DNA from: Streptomyces flavochromogenes
Lineage (GTDB): Bacteria; Actinomycetota; Actinomycetes; Streptomycetales; Streptomycetaceae
Length of the DNA stretch: 64,000 nt
Assembly (NCBI RefSeq): GCF_000717595.1
Contig: NZ_JNZO01000038.1
Location: forward strand, 1 to 64,000
Direction: 5' to 3'
The notes under the pieces were generated by a model. That model saw only the letters and a program-made list of their open reading frames with translations. It did no database searches and was not told the DNA's origin. The position numbers and the translations under genes were made by a program. Below are positions 25,093 to 33,661 of the stretch, in pieces; position 1 is the stretch's first letter; every line of letters begins with the position of its first letter.

Positions 25093-27742
25093 ACCGGGTC
25101 GCCTCCGCCACCGAGGGGTCCTCGGGCCACGGATGCTTCGGGTACCGCCCTCTCAGCTCCGCCCGCACGGACCGGTAGCCGTCCCGCCAGAACGACGCCA
25201 GGTCGGCGGTGACCGCCGCCGGCCGCCCGGCGGGGGAGAGGAGGTGGACGAGCACCGGGACCCCCGCCACCCGAGGAGTCTCCGCGAGTCCGAACATCTC
25301 CTGGAGCTTCACCGCGAGCACCGGCCGCTCACCGCCGTACTCGACCCGGATCCGCGAGCCGCTCGGCACCTCGATCCGCTCCGGCGCCAGCTCCCCCAGG
25401 CGGCCCGCCTCGCCCGACGCCCAGGGCAACAGCCGCCGCAGGGCCTCGCCGCCGTCGATCCGCCCCAGATCGGCACGCCGCGCGGCCCGGGACAGCTCCG
25501 GCTCCAGCCACTCCCCGGCCCGCTCGACCAGCGCCTCGTCCGCCACGTCCGGCCAGGGTTCCCCCACCTCGCGGCGCAGGAAGGCGAGCCGGGCGCGCAG
25601 CTCCCCGGCCTCCCTGCTCCACCGCAGCAGCCCCGGCCCCTCGCGGCGCAGCCCGTCGAGCAGCGCCTCCCGCACGAGCGCGGGATCCGCCTTCGCGCCC
25701 AACGGCCGGACCGTCAGCTCGACCGCGCCGAGCCGGTCCACCGACCGCGCGACCACGTCCCCGTCCTCCCAGCGGACCTCCTCGCCGGTGGACCGCAGAT
25801 GCCCGGCCGCCCGCCGCGCCATGTCCTCGTCCACCACCGCCGCCAGGCGCACCCGAGCCGTCGCGTCCCGCGCCGTACGGTCCGCCACCGCCACGGCCAG
25901 CCACGGGGTGGCCCGCAGCCCGGAACCCTCACCGAGCCGGGCCCCGCTCCCCGACACCATCAGATAGCCGCCCTGCTCCCGCGCCCTCGCCACCCGCTCG
26001 GGAAAGGCGAGCGCCGTGACCAGACCGGCCACCGCGTCGTCCCCGGTCGCGGGCCCCGCCGAAGTCCCGGCGTCGGCGAGGTGCCCCGAGGCCCCCGAAC
26101 CGGCCGGGGTCCGCGAAGTTCCCGAAGCGAACGAAGTAGCCGGGGACCGCGAAGCGCCTGAAGGCGCCGAGGACCCCGAATCCCTCGAAGCCCCCGAGGT
26201 GCCGCCGCCCACCGCCTCCGCCGCCGACCGCTCCAGCCGGCGTGCCTCCGCCTTCCAGCGGGCGCCGTACCCGTCGGCGCCCCGCCGGGCGGCGCGCCAG
26301 GCCGCCGCCAGGTCGTCCCCGTAGTCGCGCGGCGGCTCCTCGCTGAGCAGCGCCACCACCTCTGCCGCCCGCCGCACCCCGACCTCCGGCGCGCCGTCGA
26401 GGAGCGCACGGCCGAGCCGGGGATGGAGACCGAGCCGGGACATCCGTACGCCCCGGTCGGTGGCCCGCCCGGCTTCGTCCACGGCTCCGATCGAGCCGAG
26501 GACCGACCGGGCCGCCGTCATCGCCCCGGCGGGCGGCGCGTCGAGCAGCGCGAGCCCCTCCGCCGTCGGGTCGCCCCAGCAGGCCGCCCTCAGGGCGAAG
26601 TCCGCCAGGTCGGCGACCTTGATCTCGGGCGACGGGAAGCGCGGCCTGCCCCCGTCACTCGCCTCCGCCCAGCAGCGGTAGACGAACCCGAAGGCCTCAC
26701 GGCCCGCCCGGCCCGTGCGCTGGGTCGCCGTCGCCTCCGAGACCGTCACCGTCGCCAGCGAGCCAAGACCGCGGGCGTGGTCCATGCGCGGCTCACGGGC
26801 CAGTCCCGAGTCCACGACGATGCGCACCCCCGGCACCGTCAGGCTGGACTCCGCCACCGAGGTCGCGAGCACCACCCGGCGCCGCCCGCCCGGCTCCGTC
26901 CCGCGCAGCACCGCGTCCTGCACCGCCGCCGGCGCCCGCCCGTGCAGCTGGAGCACCTCCGCGTCGACATCGGCCAGCATCCCGGCCGTCCGCGCGATCT
27001 CCCCCGTGCCCGGAAGGAAGCAGAGGACGTCTCCCTCGTGCCGCTCCAGCGCGAGCCGGACCGTCGCGGCGACGTGCCGCAGCAGCGCCGGATCCACCCA
27101 GGTGCCGTGGGCCGGCCGGATGCCCGACGGCGGCGCCTCGAAGAAGACCCGGCTGCCGTGCCCCTCGCCCCTGCTCCACACCACCGGCGCGGGCCCGCCG
27201 CCGTCCAGGGCCGTGAGGAGGTCCGCCCAGGCCGCCGCGTCGCTCGTCGCCGACGCGGCGATCAGCTTCAGCTCCGGCCGCAGGGTGGCCCGCACGTCCA
27301 CGAGGAAGGCCATCGCCGTGTCGGCGTCCAGATGCCGCTCGTGACACTCGTCGAGCAGCACCACGTCGACCTCCGCCAGCTCCGGATCGCGCTGGAGCCG
27401 CTGGAGCAGAATGCCCGTGGTCACCACCTCGACCCGCGTCGAGGAGCCGCTCCGCCGCTCGCCACGCACCGAGAAGCCGACCGTGCCGCCGACCTCCTCC
27501 CCGAGCAGCCACGCCATCCGCCGTGCCGCCGCCCGCGCCGCCATCCGCCGCGGCTCGGCCACCAGGACCCGCCGCCGCGGTCCCTCTCCTATGAGACCCG
27601 CGAGCGCGAGCGGCACCAGCGTCGTCTTGCCGGTGCCGGGGGGCGCGGACAACACGGCCGTGCCGCGCAGGTCGAGCGCGGCGAGCAGCTCGGGGACGGC
27701 ATGGCGGACGGGGAGACGGTCGAGTGCGTCGTTTCGGATCAC
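25061..27742 (-). CDS. hrpB: ATP-dependent helicase HrpB
   Basis: 893 residues from the GTG at 27742 (ATG at 27799 is a longer alternative). DEAH-box helicase of the HrpB family: Walker A PPGTGKTT (34-41), EPRRMAARAAARRM (Ia), LLDECHERH near 129-137 with DECH rather than DEAH, SATSD (III), and TQRTGRAGRE (VI), then the HrpB-specific C-terminal domain ending in PVLVHLLSPAGRPAAVTADLASFW. Residues about 513-568 are an insertion of Ser, Gly, Ala, Thr and Pro repeats that interrupts the C-terminal region. HrpB proteins are putative RNA or DNA helicases of unsettled function. Convergent overlap with the DUF3068 gene. Confidence 0.92.
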   Translation of the reverse strand: MIRNDALDRLPVRHAVPELLAALDLRGTAVLSAPPGTGKTTLVPLALAGLIGEGPRRRVLVAEPRRMAARAAARRMAWLLGEEVGGTVGFSVRGERRSGSSTRVEVVTTGILLQRLQRDPELAEVDVVLLDECHERHLDADTAMAFLVDVRATLRPELKLIAASATSDAAAWADLLTALDGGGPAPVVWSRGEGHGSRVFFEAPPSGIRPAHGTWVDPALLRHVAATVRLALERHEGDVLCFLPGTGEIARTAGMLADVDAEVLQLHGRAPAAVQDAVLRGTEPGGRRRVVLATSVAESSLTVPGVRIVVDSGLAREPRMDHARGLGSLATVTVSEATATQRTGRAGREAFGFVYRCWAEASDGGRPRFPSPEIKVADLADFALRAACWGDPTAEGLALLDAPPAGAMTAARSVLGSIGAVDEAGRATDRGVRMSRLGLHPRLGRALLDGAPEVGVRRAAEVVALLSEEPPRDYGDDLAAAWRAARRGADGYGARWKAEARRLERSAAEAVGGGTSGASRDSGSSAPSGASRSPATSFASGTSRTPAGSGASGHLADAGTSAGPATGDDAVAGLVTALAFPERVARAREQGGYLMVSGSGARLGEGSGLRATPWLAVAVADRTARDATARVRLAAVVDEDMARRAAGHLRSTGEEVRWEDGDVVARSVDRLGAVELTVRPLGAKADPALVREALLDGLRREGPGLLRWSREAGELRARLAFLRREVGEPWPDVADEALVERAGEWLEPELSRAARRADLGRIDGGEALRRLLPWASGEAGRLGELAPERIEVPSGSRIRVEYGGERPVLAVKLQEMFGLAETPRVAGVPVLVHLLSPAGRPAAVTADLASFWRDGYRSVRAELRGRYPKHPWPEDPSVAEATRFTSARLRREG

Positions 27743-27823
27743 GCACTCAGTCTCGTACGCGACGCGAAAAAGGCGGGCCCCGTTGTCCACAGGACCCACC
27801 TGTTCATATGACGAACGGCGCCG

Positions 27824-28663
27824 CTACTCCGTGCGCTCGCAGACGAAGATCGCCGTGCCCGGGATCAGGTTCCCCCGCAGCGGGGACCAGCCACCCCACT
27901 CCTGGCTGTTCCACTCCGGCCATTCCGGCTCGACCAGGTCGAGCAGGCGGAAGCCGCCGGCCACCACGTCCCGCACCCGGTCGCCGATCGTCCGGTGGTG
28001 CTCCACGTACACCGCCCGCCCCTGCTCGTCCTGCTCCACATAGGGGGTGCGGTCGAAATAGGAGGCCGCGATCGAGAGGCCCTCGGGACCGGGCTCGTCC
28101 GGGAAGGCCCAGCGGATCGGGTGTGTCACCGAGAAGACCCACCGGCCGCCGGGCCGCAGCACCCGCCGCACCTCCCGGAACACCTTCACCGGGTCGGCGA
28201 CGAAGGGCACCGCGCCGTACGCCGAGCACGCCAGGTCGAAGGAGCCGTCCTTGAAGGGCAGGTCACCGGCGTCGGCCTCCACCAGCGGCACGTCCCCGCC
28301 GATCCGCAGCGCGTGCTGGAGCTGGCGGTGCGAGAGGTCGAGGGCCACCGGCCGGGCCCCCTGCGCCGCCAGCCAGCGGGAGCACTGCGCGGCGCCCGCC
28401 CCGATCTCCAGGACGTCCAGGCCCTTCAGCGAGGCGGGCGGACCGAGGAGCGCGGCCTCGGCCTCGTCGAGGCCCTCCGGACCCCAGACGAACCGGTCGT
28501 CGCCCAGGAACGATCCGTGATCGTTCTGGTACTCGTCGGCGTTCCTGTCCCACCAGCCGCGGCTGGCCCGGCTGCTCTCCGCGTCCCCCGCGTCACGCCG
28601 GGTCGCCTCCGCCTCCTCCTCGGCCGAGTCGGAGGGGACTTCGTGTTCGTACTCTTGGTTCAT
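27824..28663 (-). CDS. Class I SAM-dependent methyltransferase
   Basis: 279 residues; ATG at 28663. After a highly charged N-terminus (1-33, mostly E, D, S, R) comes a Methyltransf_11 domain: motif I LDVLEIGAGAAQCSRWLAAQG (about 82-102, GxGxG variant), acidic D after motif II (PVALDLSHRQLQHA), LVEADAGDLPFKDGSFD (motif III) and REVRRVLRPGGRWVFSVTHP. SAM binding is clear; the acceptor is not. It is divergent from rpsA with 346 bp between, an arrangement I recall as conserved in Streptomyces. Confidence 0.88.
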   Translation of the reverse strand: MNQEYEHEVPSDSAEEEAEATRRDAGDAESSRASRGWWDRNADEYQNDHGSFLGDDRFVWGPEGLDEAEAALLGPPASLKGLDVLEIGAGAAQCSRWLAAQGARPVALDLSHRQLQHALRIGGDVPLVEADAGDLPFKDGSFDLACSAYGAVPFVADPVKVFREVRRVLRPGGRWVFSVTHPIRWAFPDEPGPEGLSIAASYFDRTPYVEQDEQGRAVYVEHHRTIGDRVRDVVAGGFRLLDLVEPEWPEWNSQEWGGWSPLRGNLIPGTAIFVCERTE

Positions 28664-28784
28664 CTCGCCCGCCGATGTAGTTTGCGCTCAGTGCCGCTGT
28701 GCGCGGATCCCGCCGATGAGGCGTGGAAGGACACGAGTTGGTGCCGGAGTTGAGTAGATCTGCCCCGGGTGCGCGCTTCGCGCA

Positions 28785-28813
28785 TTGACCCTGTCCGGCC
28801 GCCCCCGTATGCT
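28785..28813 (+). promoter_or_regulatory. rpsA promoter (sigma-70 type)
   Basis: TTGACC (28785-28790), a 17-bp spacer and TATGCT (28808-28813) make an almost consensus HrdB promoter. Transcription would begin near 28820, giving a leader of about 190 nt. The rest of 28664-28784 shows nothing recognisable apart from the methyltransferase upstream sequence. Confidence 0.75.
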
Positions 28814-28819
28814 AAAGGT

Positions 28820-29009
28820 TGCGCTGCGGGCCTGCGCGCCTCAGACGGAGCAGGCCGCGCTCGTACCTGTTGTATGTCCCCTCGGTTTTCGAGGCTCCTC
28901 CCGTTCGCGGGAAGGGGGCCTCATTGGCTGTCCGGCTTCTTGGTGCGATACGGGCTCTCGGCGTAGCAGTACCTACGACTTTCTGTCCGTAACCGGAGCC
29001 CTTTCCCAC
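28820..29009 (+). promoter_or_regulatory. Long structured 5' leader of rpsA
   Basis: About 190 nt between the inferred start site and the ATG. It contains CCTCG-loop-CGAGG (28880-28894) and TCCCG-TTCG-CGGGA (28899-28912), a UUCG-capped stem extendable by GGCTCC/GGGGGCC, with no open reading frame of note. A leader this long on a ribosomal protein gene suggests autogenous control by S1; that is inference. Confidence 0.45.
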
Positions 29010-30524
29010 ATGACGAGCAGCACCGAGACCACCGCCACCAGCACCACCCCGCAGGTTGCGGTCAACGACATCGGTAACGAGGAAGCCTTCCTCGCCGCGA
29101 TCGACGAGACGATCAAGTACTTCAACGACGGCGACATCGTCGACGGCGTCATCGTGAAGGTCGACCGGGACGAGGTCCTGCTCGACATCGGTTACAAGAC
29201 CGAAGGTGTCATCCCGAGCCGCGAGCTCTCGATCAAGCACGACGTCGACCCGAACGAGGTCGTCAAGGTCGGCGACGAGATCGAGGCCCTGGTTCTCCAG
29301 AAGGAGGACAAGGAAGGCCGCCTGATCCTCTCGAAGAAGCGTGCCCAGTACGAGCGCGCCTGGGGCACCATCGAGAAGATCAAGGAAGAGGACGGCATCG
29401 TCACCGGTACCGTCATCGAGGTCGTCAAGGGTGGTCTCATCCTCGACATCGGCCTCCGTGGCTTCCTGCCGGCCTCCCTCGTCGAGATGCGTCGCGTCCG
29501 CGACCTCCAGCCCTACGTGGGCAAGGAGCTCGAGGCGAAGATCATCGAGCTGGACAAGAACCGCAACAACGTGGTCCTGTCCCGCCGTGCCTGGCTGGAG
29601 CAGACCCAGTCCGAGGTTCGCCAGACCTTCCTCACGACCCTCCAGAAGGGTCAGGTCCGCTCCGGCGTCGTGTCCTCGATCGTCAACTTCGGTGCCTTCG
29701 TGGACCTGGGTGGCGTCGACGGCCTCGTGCACGTCTCCGAGCTTTCCTGGAAGCACATCGACCACCCCTCCGAGGTTGTCGAGGTCGGCCAGGAGGTCAC
29801 CGTCGAGGTTCTCGACGTCGACATGGACCGCGAGCGTGTCTCCCTGTCGCTGAAGGCGACGCAGGAGGACCCGTGGCAGCAGTTCGCCCGGACGCACCAG
29901 ATCGGTCAGGTCGTCCCGGGTAAGGTCACCAAGCTGGTTCCGTTCGGTGCGTTCGTCCGCGTGGACGAGGGCATCGAGGGTCTGGTCCACATCTCCGAGC
30001 TGGCCGAGCGCCACGTGGAGATCCCGGAGCAGGTCGTCCAGGTCAACGACGAGATCTTCGTCAAGGTCATCGACATCGACCTCGAGCGTCGTCGCATCAG
30101 CCTCTCGCTGAAGCAGGCCAACGAGTCCTTCGGTGCCGACCCGGCCTCGGTCGAGTTCGACCCGACCCTGTACGGCATGGCCGCGTCCTACGACGACCAG
30201 GGCAACTACATCTACCCCGAGGGCTTCGACCCCGAGACCAACGACTGGCTCGAGGGCTTCGAGACCCAGCGCGAGGCCTGGGAGACCCAGTACGCCGAGG
30301 CGCAGGCTCGTTTCGAGCAGCACCAGGCTCAGGTCATCAAGTCCCGCGAGGCCGACGAGGCCGCCGCTGCCGAGGGCGCTGCCGCCCCGGCCGCCGGTGG
30401 CAACGCCGGTGCGGGCATCTCGGGTGGTTCGTACTCCTCGGAGTCGGACGACAACTCCGGCGCCCTGGCGTCGGACGAGGCGCTCGCCGCCCTCCGCGAG
30501 AAGCTCGCCGGCGGCCAGAGCTGA
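29010..30524 (+). CDS. rpsA: 30S ribosomal protein S1
   Basis: 504 residues; ATG at 29010 with GGAG 11 bases upstream. Four S1/OB-fold RNA-binding repeats are clear, starting near residues 38 (GDIVDGVIVKVDRDEVLLDI), 123 (DGIVTGTVIEVVKGGLILDI), 211 (GQVRSGVVSSIVNFGAFVDL) and 296 (GQVVPGKVTKLVPFGAFVRV). The last two are most alike. The C-terminal 120 residues are acidic then Ala/Gly/Ser-rich, as in other high-GC Gram-positive S1 proteins, which have four rather than six repeats. It binds mRNA at the small subunit during initiation. Confidence 0.97.
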   Translation: MTSSTETTATSTTPQVAVNDIGNEEAFLAAIDETIKYFNDGDIVDGVIVKVDRDEVLLDIGYKTEGVIPSRELSIKHDVDPNEVVKVGDEIEALVLQKEDKEGRLILSKKRAQYERAWGTIEKIKEEDGIVTGTVIEVVKGGLILDIGLRGFLPASLVEMRRVRDLQPYVGKELEAKIIELDKNRNNVVLSRRAWLEQTQSEVRQTFLTTLQKGQVRSGVVSSIVNFGAFVDLGGVDGLVHVSELSWKHIDHPSEVVEVGQEVTVEVLDVDMDRERVSLSLKATQEDPWQQFARTHQIGQVVPGKVTKLVPFGAFVRVDEGIEGLVHISELAERHVEIPEQVVQVNDEIFVKVIDIDLERRRISLSLKQANESFGADPASVEFDPTLYGMAASYDDQGNYIYPEGFDPETNDWLEGFETQREAWETQYAEAQARFEQHQAQVIKSREADEAAAAEGAAAPAAGGNAGAGISGGSYSSESDDNSGALASDEALAALREKLAGGQS

Positions 30525-30560
30525 ACAGGCTCTCCGCTGAGCGCTAGCCGTTAGCGAATC

Positions 30561-30592
30561 GAGGCCCGCTTCCCTTCGGGGGAGCGGGCCTC
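30561..30592 (+). terminator. rpsA terminator
   Basis: GAGGCCCGCTTCCC (30561-30574) pairs with the segment ending AGCGGGCCTC (30583-30592) around a TTCG turn; 36 bp past the rpsA stop. A smaller CGCTA/TAGCG hairpin precedes it. Confidence 0.85.
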
Positions 30593-30725
30593 GGTCATGT
30601 TCCGGGGCTTTCGGCGCCCCTCCTCCCCGCCCCAAGCGCCACGCCCGTACGGAAGATCGCACCGTCCGGGAATGGCGCTGCCGCACGAGACGTTTCCAGA
30701 GAGAACACGAGGAGGAGCGGTAATC

Positions 30726-31664
30726 GTGCTTGATCCCCAGGATTTGTACGAATGGGACGCCAAGGGCCTGGCCGTCGTCGACCTGGCACTGGCGCAGGAG
30801 TCGGCCGGGCTGGTCATGCTGTACCACTTCGACGGCTACATCGACGCGGGCGAGACCGGTGAGCAGATCATCGACGGCCTGCTCGACACCCTGCCCCACC
30901 AGCTCGTGGCCCGCTTCGACCACGACAGGCTCGTGGACTACCGTGCCCGCCGCCCGCTGCTGACCTTCCGGCGCGACCGCTGGACCGCGTACGAGACGCC
31001 GTCCATCGAGGTCCGCCTCGTGCAGGACGCCACCGGCGCCCCCTTCCTCGTCCTCTCCGGCCCGGAGCCGGACGTCGAGTGGGAGCGCTTCGCCGCCGCC
31101 GTCCGGCAGATCATCGAGCGCCTCGGCGTGCGCCTCTCCGTGAACTTCCACGGCATCCCCATGGGCGTGCCGCACACCCGCCCCGTCGGCCTCACGCCGC
31201 ACGGCAGCCGTACCGACCTCATGCCGGGCCACCGCAGCCCCTTCGACGAGGCGCAGGTCCCCGGCAGCGCCGAGGCCCTCGTCGAGTACCGGCTCACCGA
31301 GTCCGGCCACGACACCCTCGGTGTCGCCGCGCACGTCCCGCACTACGTCGCCCGCTCGCCGTACCCGGACGCGGCGCTGACCGCGCTCGAGGCCGTGACG
31401 GCCGCCACCGGCCTGGTCCTCCCCGCGGTCGCGCACTCCCTGCGGACCGAGGCCCGTCGCACCCAGACCGAGATCGACCGCCAGATCGGCGAGGGCGACG
31501 AGGAGCTGGTCGCGCTCGTGCAGGGCCTTGAGCACCAGTACGACGCGGCAGCCGGCGCGGAGACCCGCGGCAGCCTGGTCGCCGAGCCCGTCGACCTGCC
31601 CTCGGCGGACGAGCTGGGCCGCGAGTTCGAGCGCTTCCTCGCCGAGCGGGAGGGCGACTCCTGA
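30726..31664 (+). CDS. PAC2 family protein
   Basis: 312 residues from the GTG at 30726 with AGGAGGAG upstream. The N-terminal two thirds match the PAC2 (proteasome assembly chaperone 2) fold: [19 protein letters not shown], the [16 protein letters not shown] segment, [15 protein letters not shown] and [15 protein letters not shown]. The C-terminal part is helical and charged ([20 protein letters not shown] context). Actinobacteria have proteasomes, but a direct chaperone role for this family in bacteria has not been shown to my knowledge. It sits between rpsA and coaE. Confidence 0.82.
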   Translation: MLDPQDLYEWDAKGLAVVDLALAQESAGLVMLYHFDGYIDAGETGEQIIDGLLDTLPHQLVARFDHDRLVDYRARRPLLTFRRDRWTAYETPSIEVRLVQDATGAPFLVLSGPEPDVEWERFAAAVRQIIERLGVRLSVNFHGIPMGVPHTRPVGLTPHGSRTDLMPGHRSPFDEAQVPGSAEALVEYRLTESGHDTLGVAAHVPHYVARSPYPDAALTALEAVTAATGLVLPAVAHSLRTEARRTQTEIDRQIGEGDEELVALVQGLEHQYDAAAGAETRGSLVAEPVDLPSADELGREFERFLAEREGDS

Positions 31665-31695
31665 CCCGCACGGGGCAGGCCCTAAGCTGCCGCTC
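31661..31695 (+). promoter_or_regulatory. Leaderless coaE promoter
   Basis: CTGACC (31661-31666) and TAAGCT (31683-31688) are spaced 16 bp; the ATG follows 7 nt later with no Shine-Dalgarno sequence between, so transcription probably begins at the start codon. The -35 overlaps the PAC2 stop codon. Confidence 0.55.
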
Positions 31696-32298
31696 ATGCT
31701 GAAGGTGGGCCTGACCGGCGGGATCGGCGCCGGCAAGAGCGAAGTGTCACGGCTGCTCGTCTCGTACGGGGCCGTGCTGATCGACGCGGACCGGATCGCC
31801 CGCGAGGTCGTCGAGCCCGGCACACCGGGGCTCGCGGCCGTCGTGGAGGCCTTCGGGGAGGACGTCCTCACCCCGGAGGGGACGCTCGACCGGCCGAAGC
31901 TCGGGTCCCTCGTGTTCGCCGACGCGGACCGTCTCGCCGCCCTCAACGCCATCGTGCACCCCCTGGTCGGGGCGAGGTCGGCGGAGCTGGAGAGCCGGGC
32001 CGGCACGGGGGACGTCGTCGTCCACGACGTGCCCCTGCTCACCGAGAACGGGCTCGCGCCGCTGTACGACCTGGTCGTGGTCGTGGACGCCTCCCCGGAG
32101 ACCCGGCTCGACCGGCTCGTACGGCTCCGGGGCATGGCCGAGTCCGAGGCGCGGGCCAGGATGTCGGCCCAGGCCACGCGCGCGCAGCGGCTGGCTGTCG
32201 CGGATCTCGTGATCGACAACGACGGGCCGCTCGACGCGCTCGAACCGCAGGTGCGCAAGGTCTGGGACGAGCTGGAGCGCCGCGCTTCGGCGGAATGA
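31696..32298 (+). CDS. coaE: Dephospho-CoA kinase
   Basis: 200 residues, standard length. P-loop [13 protein letters not shown] (5-17), the substrate-binding [16 protein letters not shown], the lid region ([10 protein letters not shown]) and [12 protein letters not shown] are all conserved. It phosphorylates the 3'-hydroxyl of dephospho-CoA in the last step of coenzyme A synthesis. The message appears leaderless. Its stop overlaps an ATG (ATGA, 32295-32298) in frame with the following TPR gene. There is no fused C-terminal UPF0157 (GrpB) domain, which many actinobacterial CoaE proteins carry. Confidence 0.95.
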   Translation: MLKVGLTGGIGAGKSEVSRLLVSYGAVLIDADRIAREVVEPGTPGLAAVVEAFGEDVLTPEGTLDRPKLGSLVFADADRLAALNAIVHPLVGARSAELESRAGTGDVVVHDVPLLTENGLAPLYDLVVVVDASPETRLDRLVRLRGMAESEARARMSAQATRAQRLAVADLVIDNDGPLDALEPQVRKVWDELERRASAE

Positions 32299-32348
32299 GC
32301 GTGACGGGTCCGGTGTTCAACCACCGGATCGAGGGGAAGGATGCCAGG

Positions 32349-32735
32349 GTGGCCGACAGAAACCCGGAAACACACGTCATCGACTTCCGCGCAGCCGAGC
32401 ATCTGCTGGCCGCGCGGGACCCTCGTGGCGCCGTGAAGCTCCTGGACTCGGTGATCGCCGCCCATCCCGAGAACACGGCGGCGCGTCTGCTGCGGGCCCG
32501 TGCCTTCTTCGCGGCCGCACAGCTGCGACCCGCGCAGCTGGAGTTCGAGCTGGTCCTGGAGCGCGAGCCGGACAACGCGTTCGCGCACTTCGCCCTCGCC
32601 CGCACCTTCGAGCGTTCCGGCCTGACCGCCCAGGCCACCCGGCACTTCCGCCTCGCCGCGGCGCTGGACCCGAAGCCGGAGTACCTCCAGGCCGCCGGGT
32701 TCGACTCGGAGAACAGGGAGAGCCCGGAGAACTAG
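32349..32735 (+). CDS. Tetratricopeptide-repeat protein
   Basis: 128 residues from the GTG at 32349, preceded by GGAAGG; an ATG at 32295 overlapping the coaE stop is in frame and would add 18 residues. After VIDFRAAEHLLAARDPRGAV come about two and a half TPR units (AVKLLDSVIAAHPENTAARL, QLEFELVLEREPDNAFAHFA, ATRHFRLAAALDPKPEYLQA). Helical scaffold proteins of this kind mediate protein-protein contacts; partner unknown. Probably cotranscribed with coaE. Confidence 0.82.
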   Translation: MADRNPETHVIDFRAAEHLLAARDPRGAVKLLDSVIAAHPENTAARLLRARAFFAAAQLRPAQLEFELVLEREPDNAFAHFALARTFERSGLTAQATRHFRLAAALDPKPEYLQAAGFDSENRESPEN

Positions 32736-32769
32736 CGGCGGGGGCGCGGGAGCGGAGGAGCGCGAGCGC

Positions 32770-33039
32770 TCAGCGGCCCCTCCCGCCGTGATCCGGCTCG
32801 TACGGCGGGATGTTCCGGCCCGGCTGCCAGTGCGGGCCCTGGTGGATGTGGTGCACCACCATCGCCAGGTCGACGAGGACGACCAGGAGCAGCACGCCGC
32901 AGGCCGCGGCCCATCCCGGGCGGCCGAGCAGCGAGAAGACGGTCGTGCCGAAGGCGGCCCAGAGCAGTCCCCACAGGCCCAGCCAGAAGCGCATGCGCAG
33001 GGGGCTGCGCGCGGTCGCCGGTTCGTTCCCGGAACGCAT
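32770..33039 (-). CDS. DUF6343 small membrane protein
   Basis: 89 residues from the ATG at 33039 with GGGAGAGG upstream; a GTG nine bases earlier sits too close to that site. Two hydrophobic helices (about 18-38 and 43-62) and a His/Pro-rich tail (HHIHQGPHWQPGRNIPPYEP). I recall this pattern from the Streptomyces DUF6343 family; no function is known. It converges on the TPR gene with 34 bp between stops. Confidence 0.72.
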   Translation of the reverse strand: MRSGNEPATARSPLRMRFWLGLWGLLWAAFGTTVFSLLGRPGWAAACGVLLLVVLVDLAMVVHHIHQGPHWQPGRNIPPYEPDHGGRGR

Positions 33040-33116
33040 GACGGTCACCCTCTCCCGTCCCCCAGCCCCGAAGGGCTCTTCCAGGATGGACCCTGTGGCG
33101 GGCCGAAGGGAACCGG

Positions 33117-33452
33117 CTAGTGGATGACGCTGTAGCTGCGCCACGGCAGGGCGCCCGGCGCGACCTGGTTGCTGGTGTTGGTGGCGAGGTAGATGTTGTG
33201 CTGCCCCGTGCAGTTGGGCGTCGGGAACAGCCTGATGTCGACCAGGGTGTTGTTCTCGACCCGGGTCACCCCTCTCGGGGCGAGAAGGCGGTGGCAGCCG
33301 TTCACGGAGGGGCTCGTCACGGTCACCACGACCTCGCGCTCCGTCTCGTACGAGAGGGTGCCGACCATGGTGCGGCCGCTCGAACAGCCGACGACGGCGG
33401 AGGTGAGCAGCACGGCCCCGGTGACGGTCGTGAGACGCCGGCGAACGGACAT
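33117..33452 (-). CDS. Hypothetical small lipoprotein or secreted protein
   Basis: 111 residues; ATG at 33452 with AGAGGAA upstream. A basic start (MSVRRRLTT) and hydrophobic run end in AVVGC (Cys about residue 23), a plausible but imperfect lipobox. The mature part has two further cysteines (NGCHRLL and PNCTGQ) that could form a disulfide, and beta-strand-rich sequence. I do not recognise a family. Monocistronic by position, 77 bp from the DUF6343 gene. Confidence 0.65.
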   Translation of the reverse strand: MSVRRRLTTVTGAVLLTSAVVGCSSGRTMVGTLSYETEREVVVTVTSPSVNGCHRLLAPRGVTRVENNTLVDIRLFPTPNCTGQHNIYLATNTSNQVAPGALPWRSYSVIH

Positions 33453-33661
33453 GGCGGTTCCTCTTCTGTCGGAGTCCGGGTCGGTGTTCCGGCGGCACCT
33501 CGGGTGCACCCGGTTCAGGCCACCCTCGCGCGCCCGGTGGCCCGTGTCATCCGTTGCTGGGCCGCACGGGCGAACCCGCGTGGCGGCCGTTGTCAGACCC
33601 CCGCCGTAAGGTCGGAGGTCCAGTCGACACTCGTCACCCCGGTGGGAAGGAGCGCGGAGCC

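Noticed and set aside
26423..27811. Plus-strand open frame opposite hrpB
   Set aside because: Arg/His/Pro-rich shadow of a canonical helicase gene.
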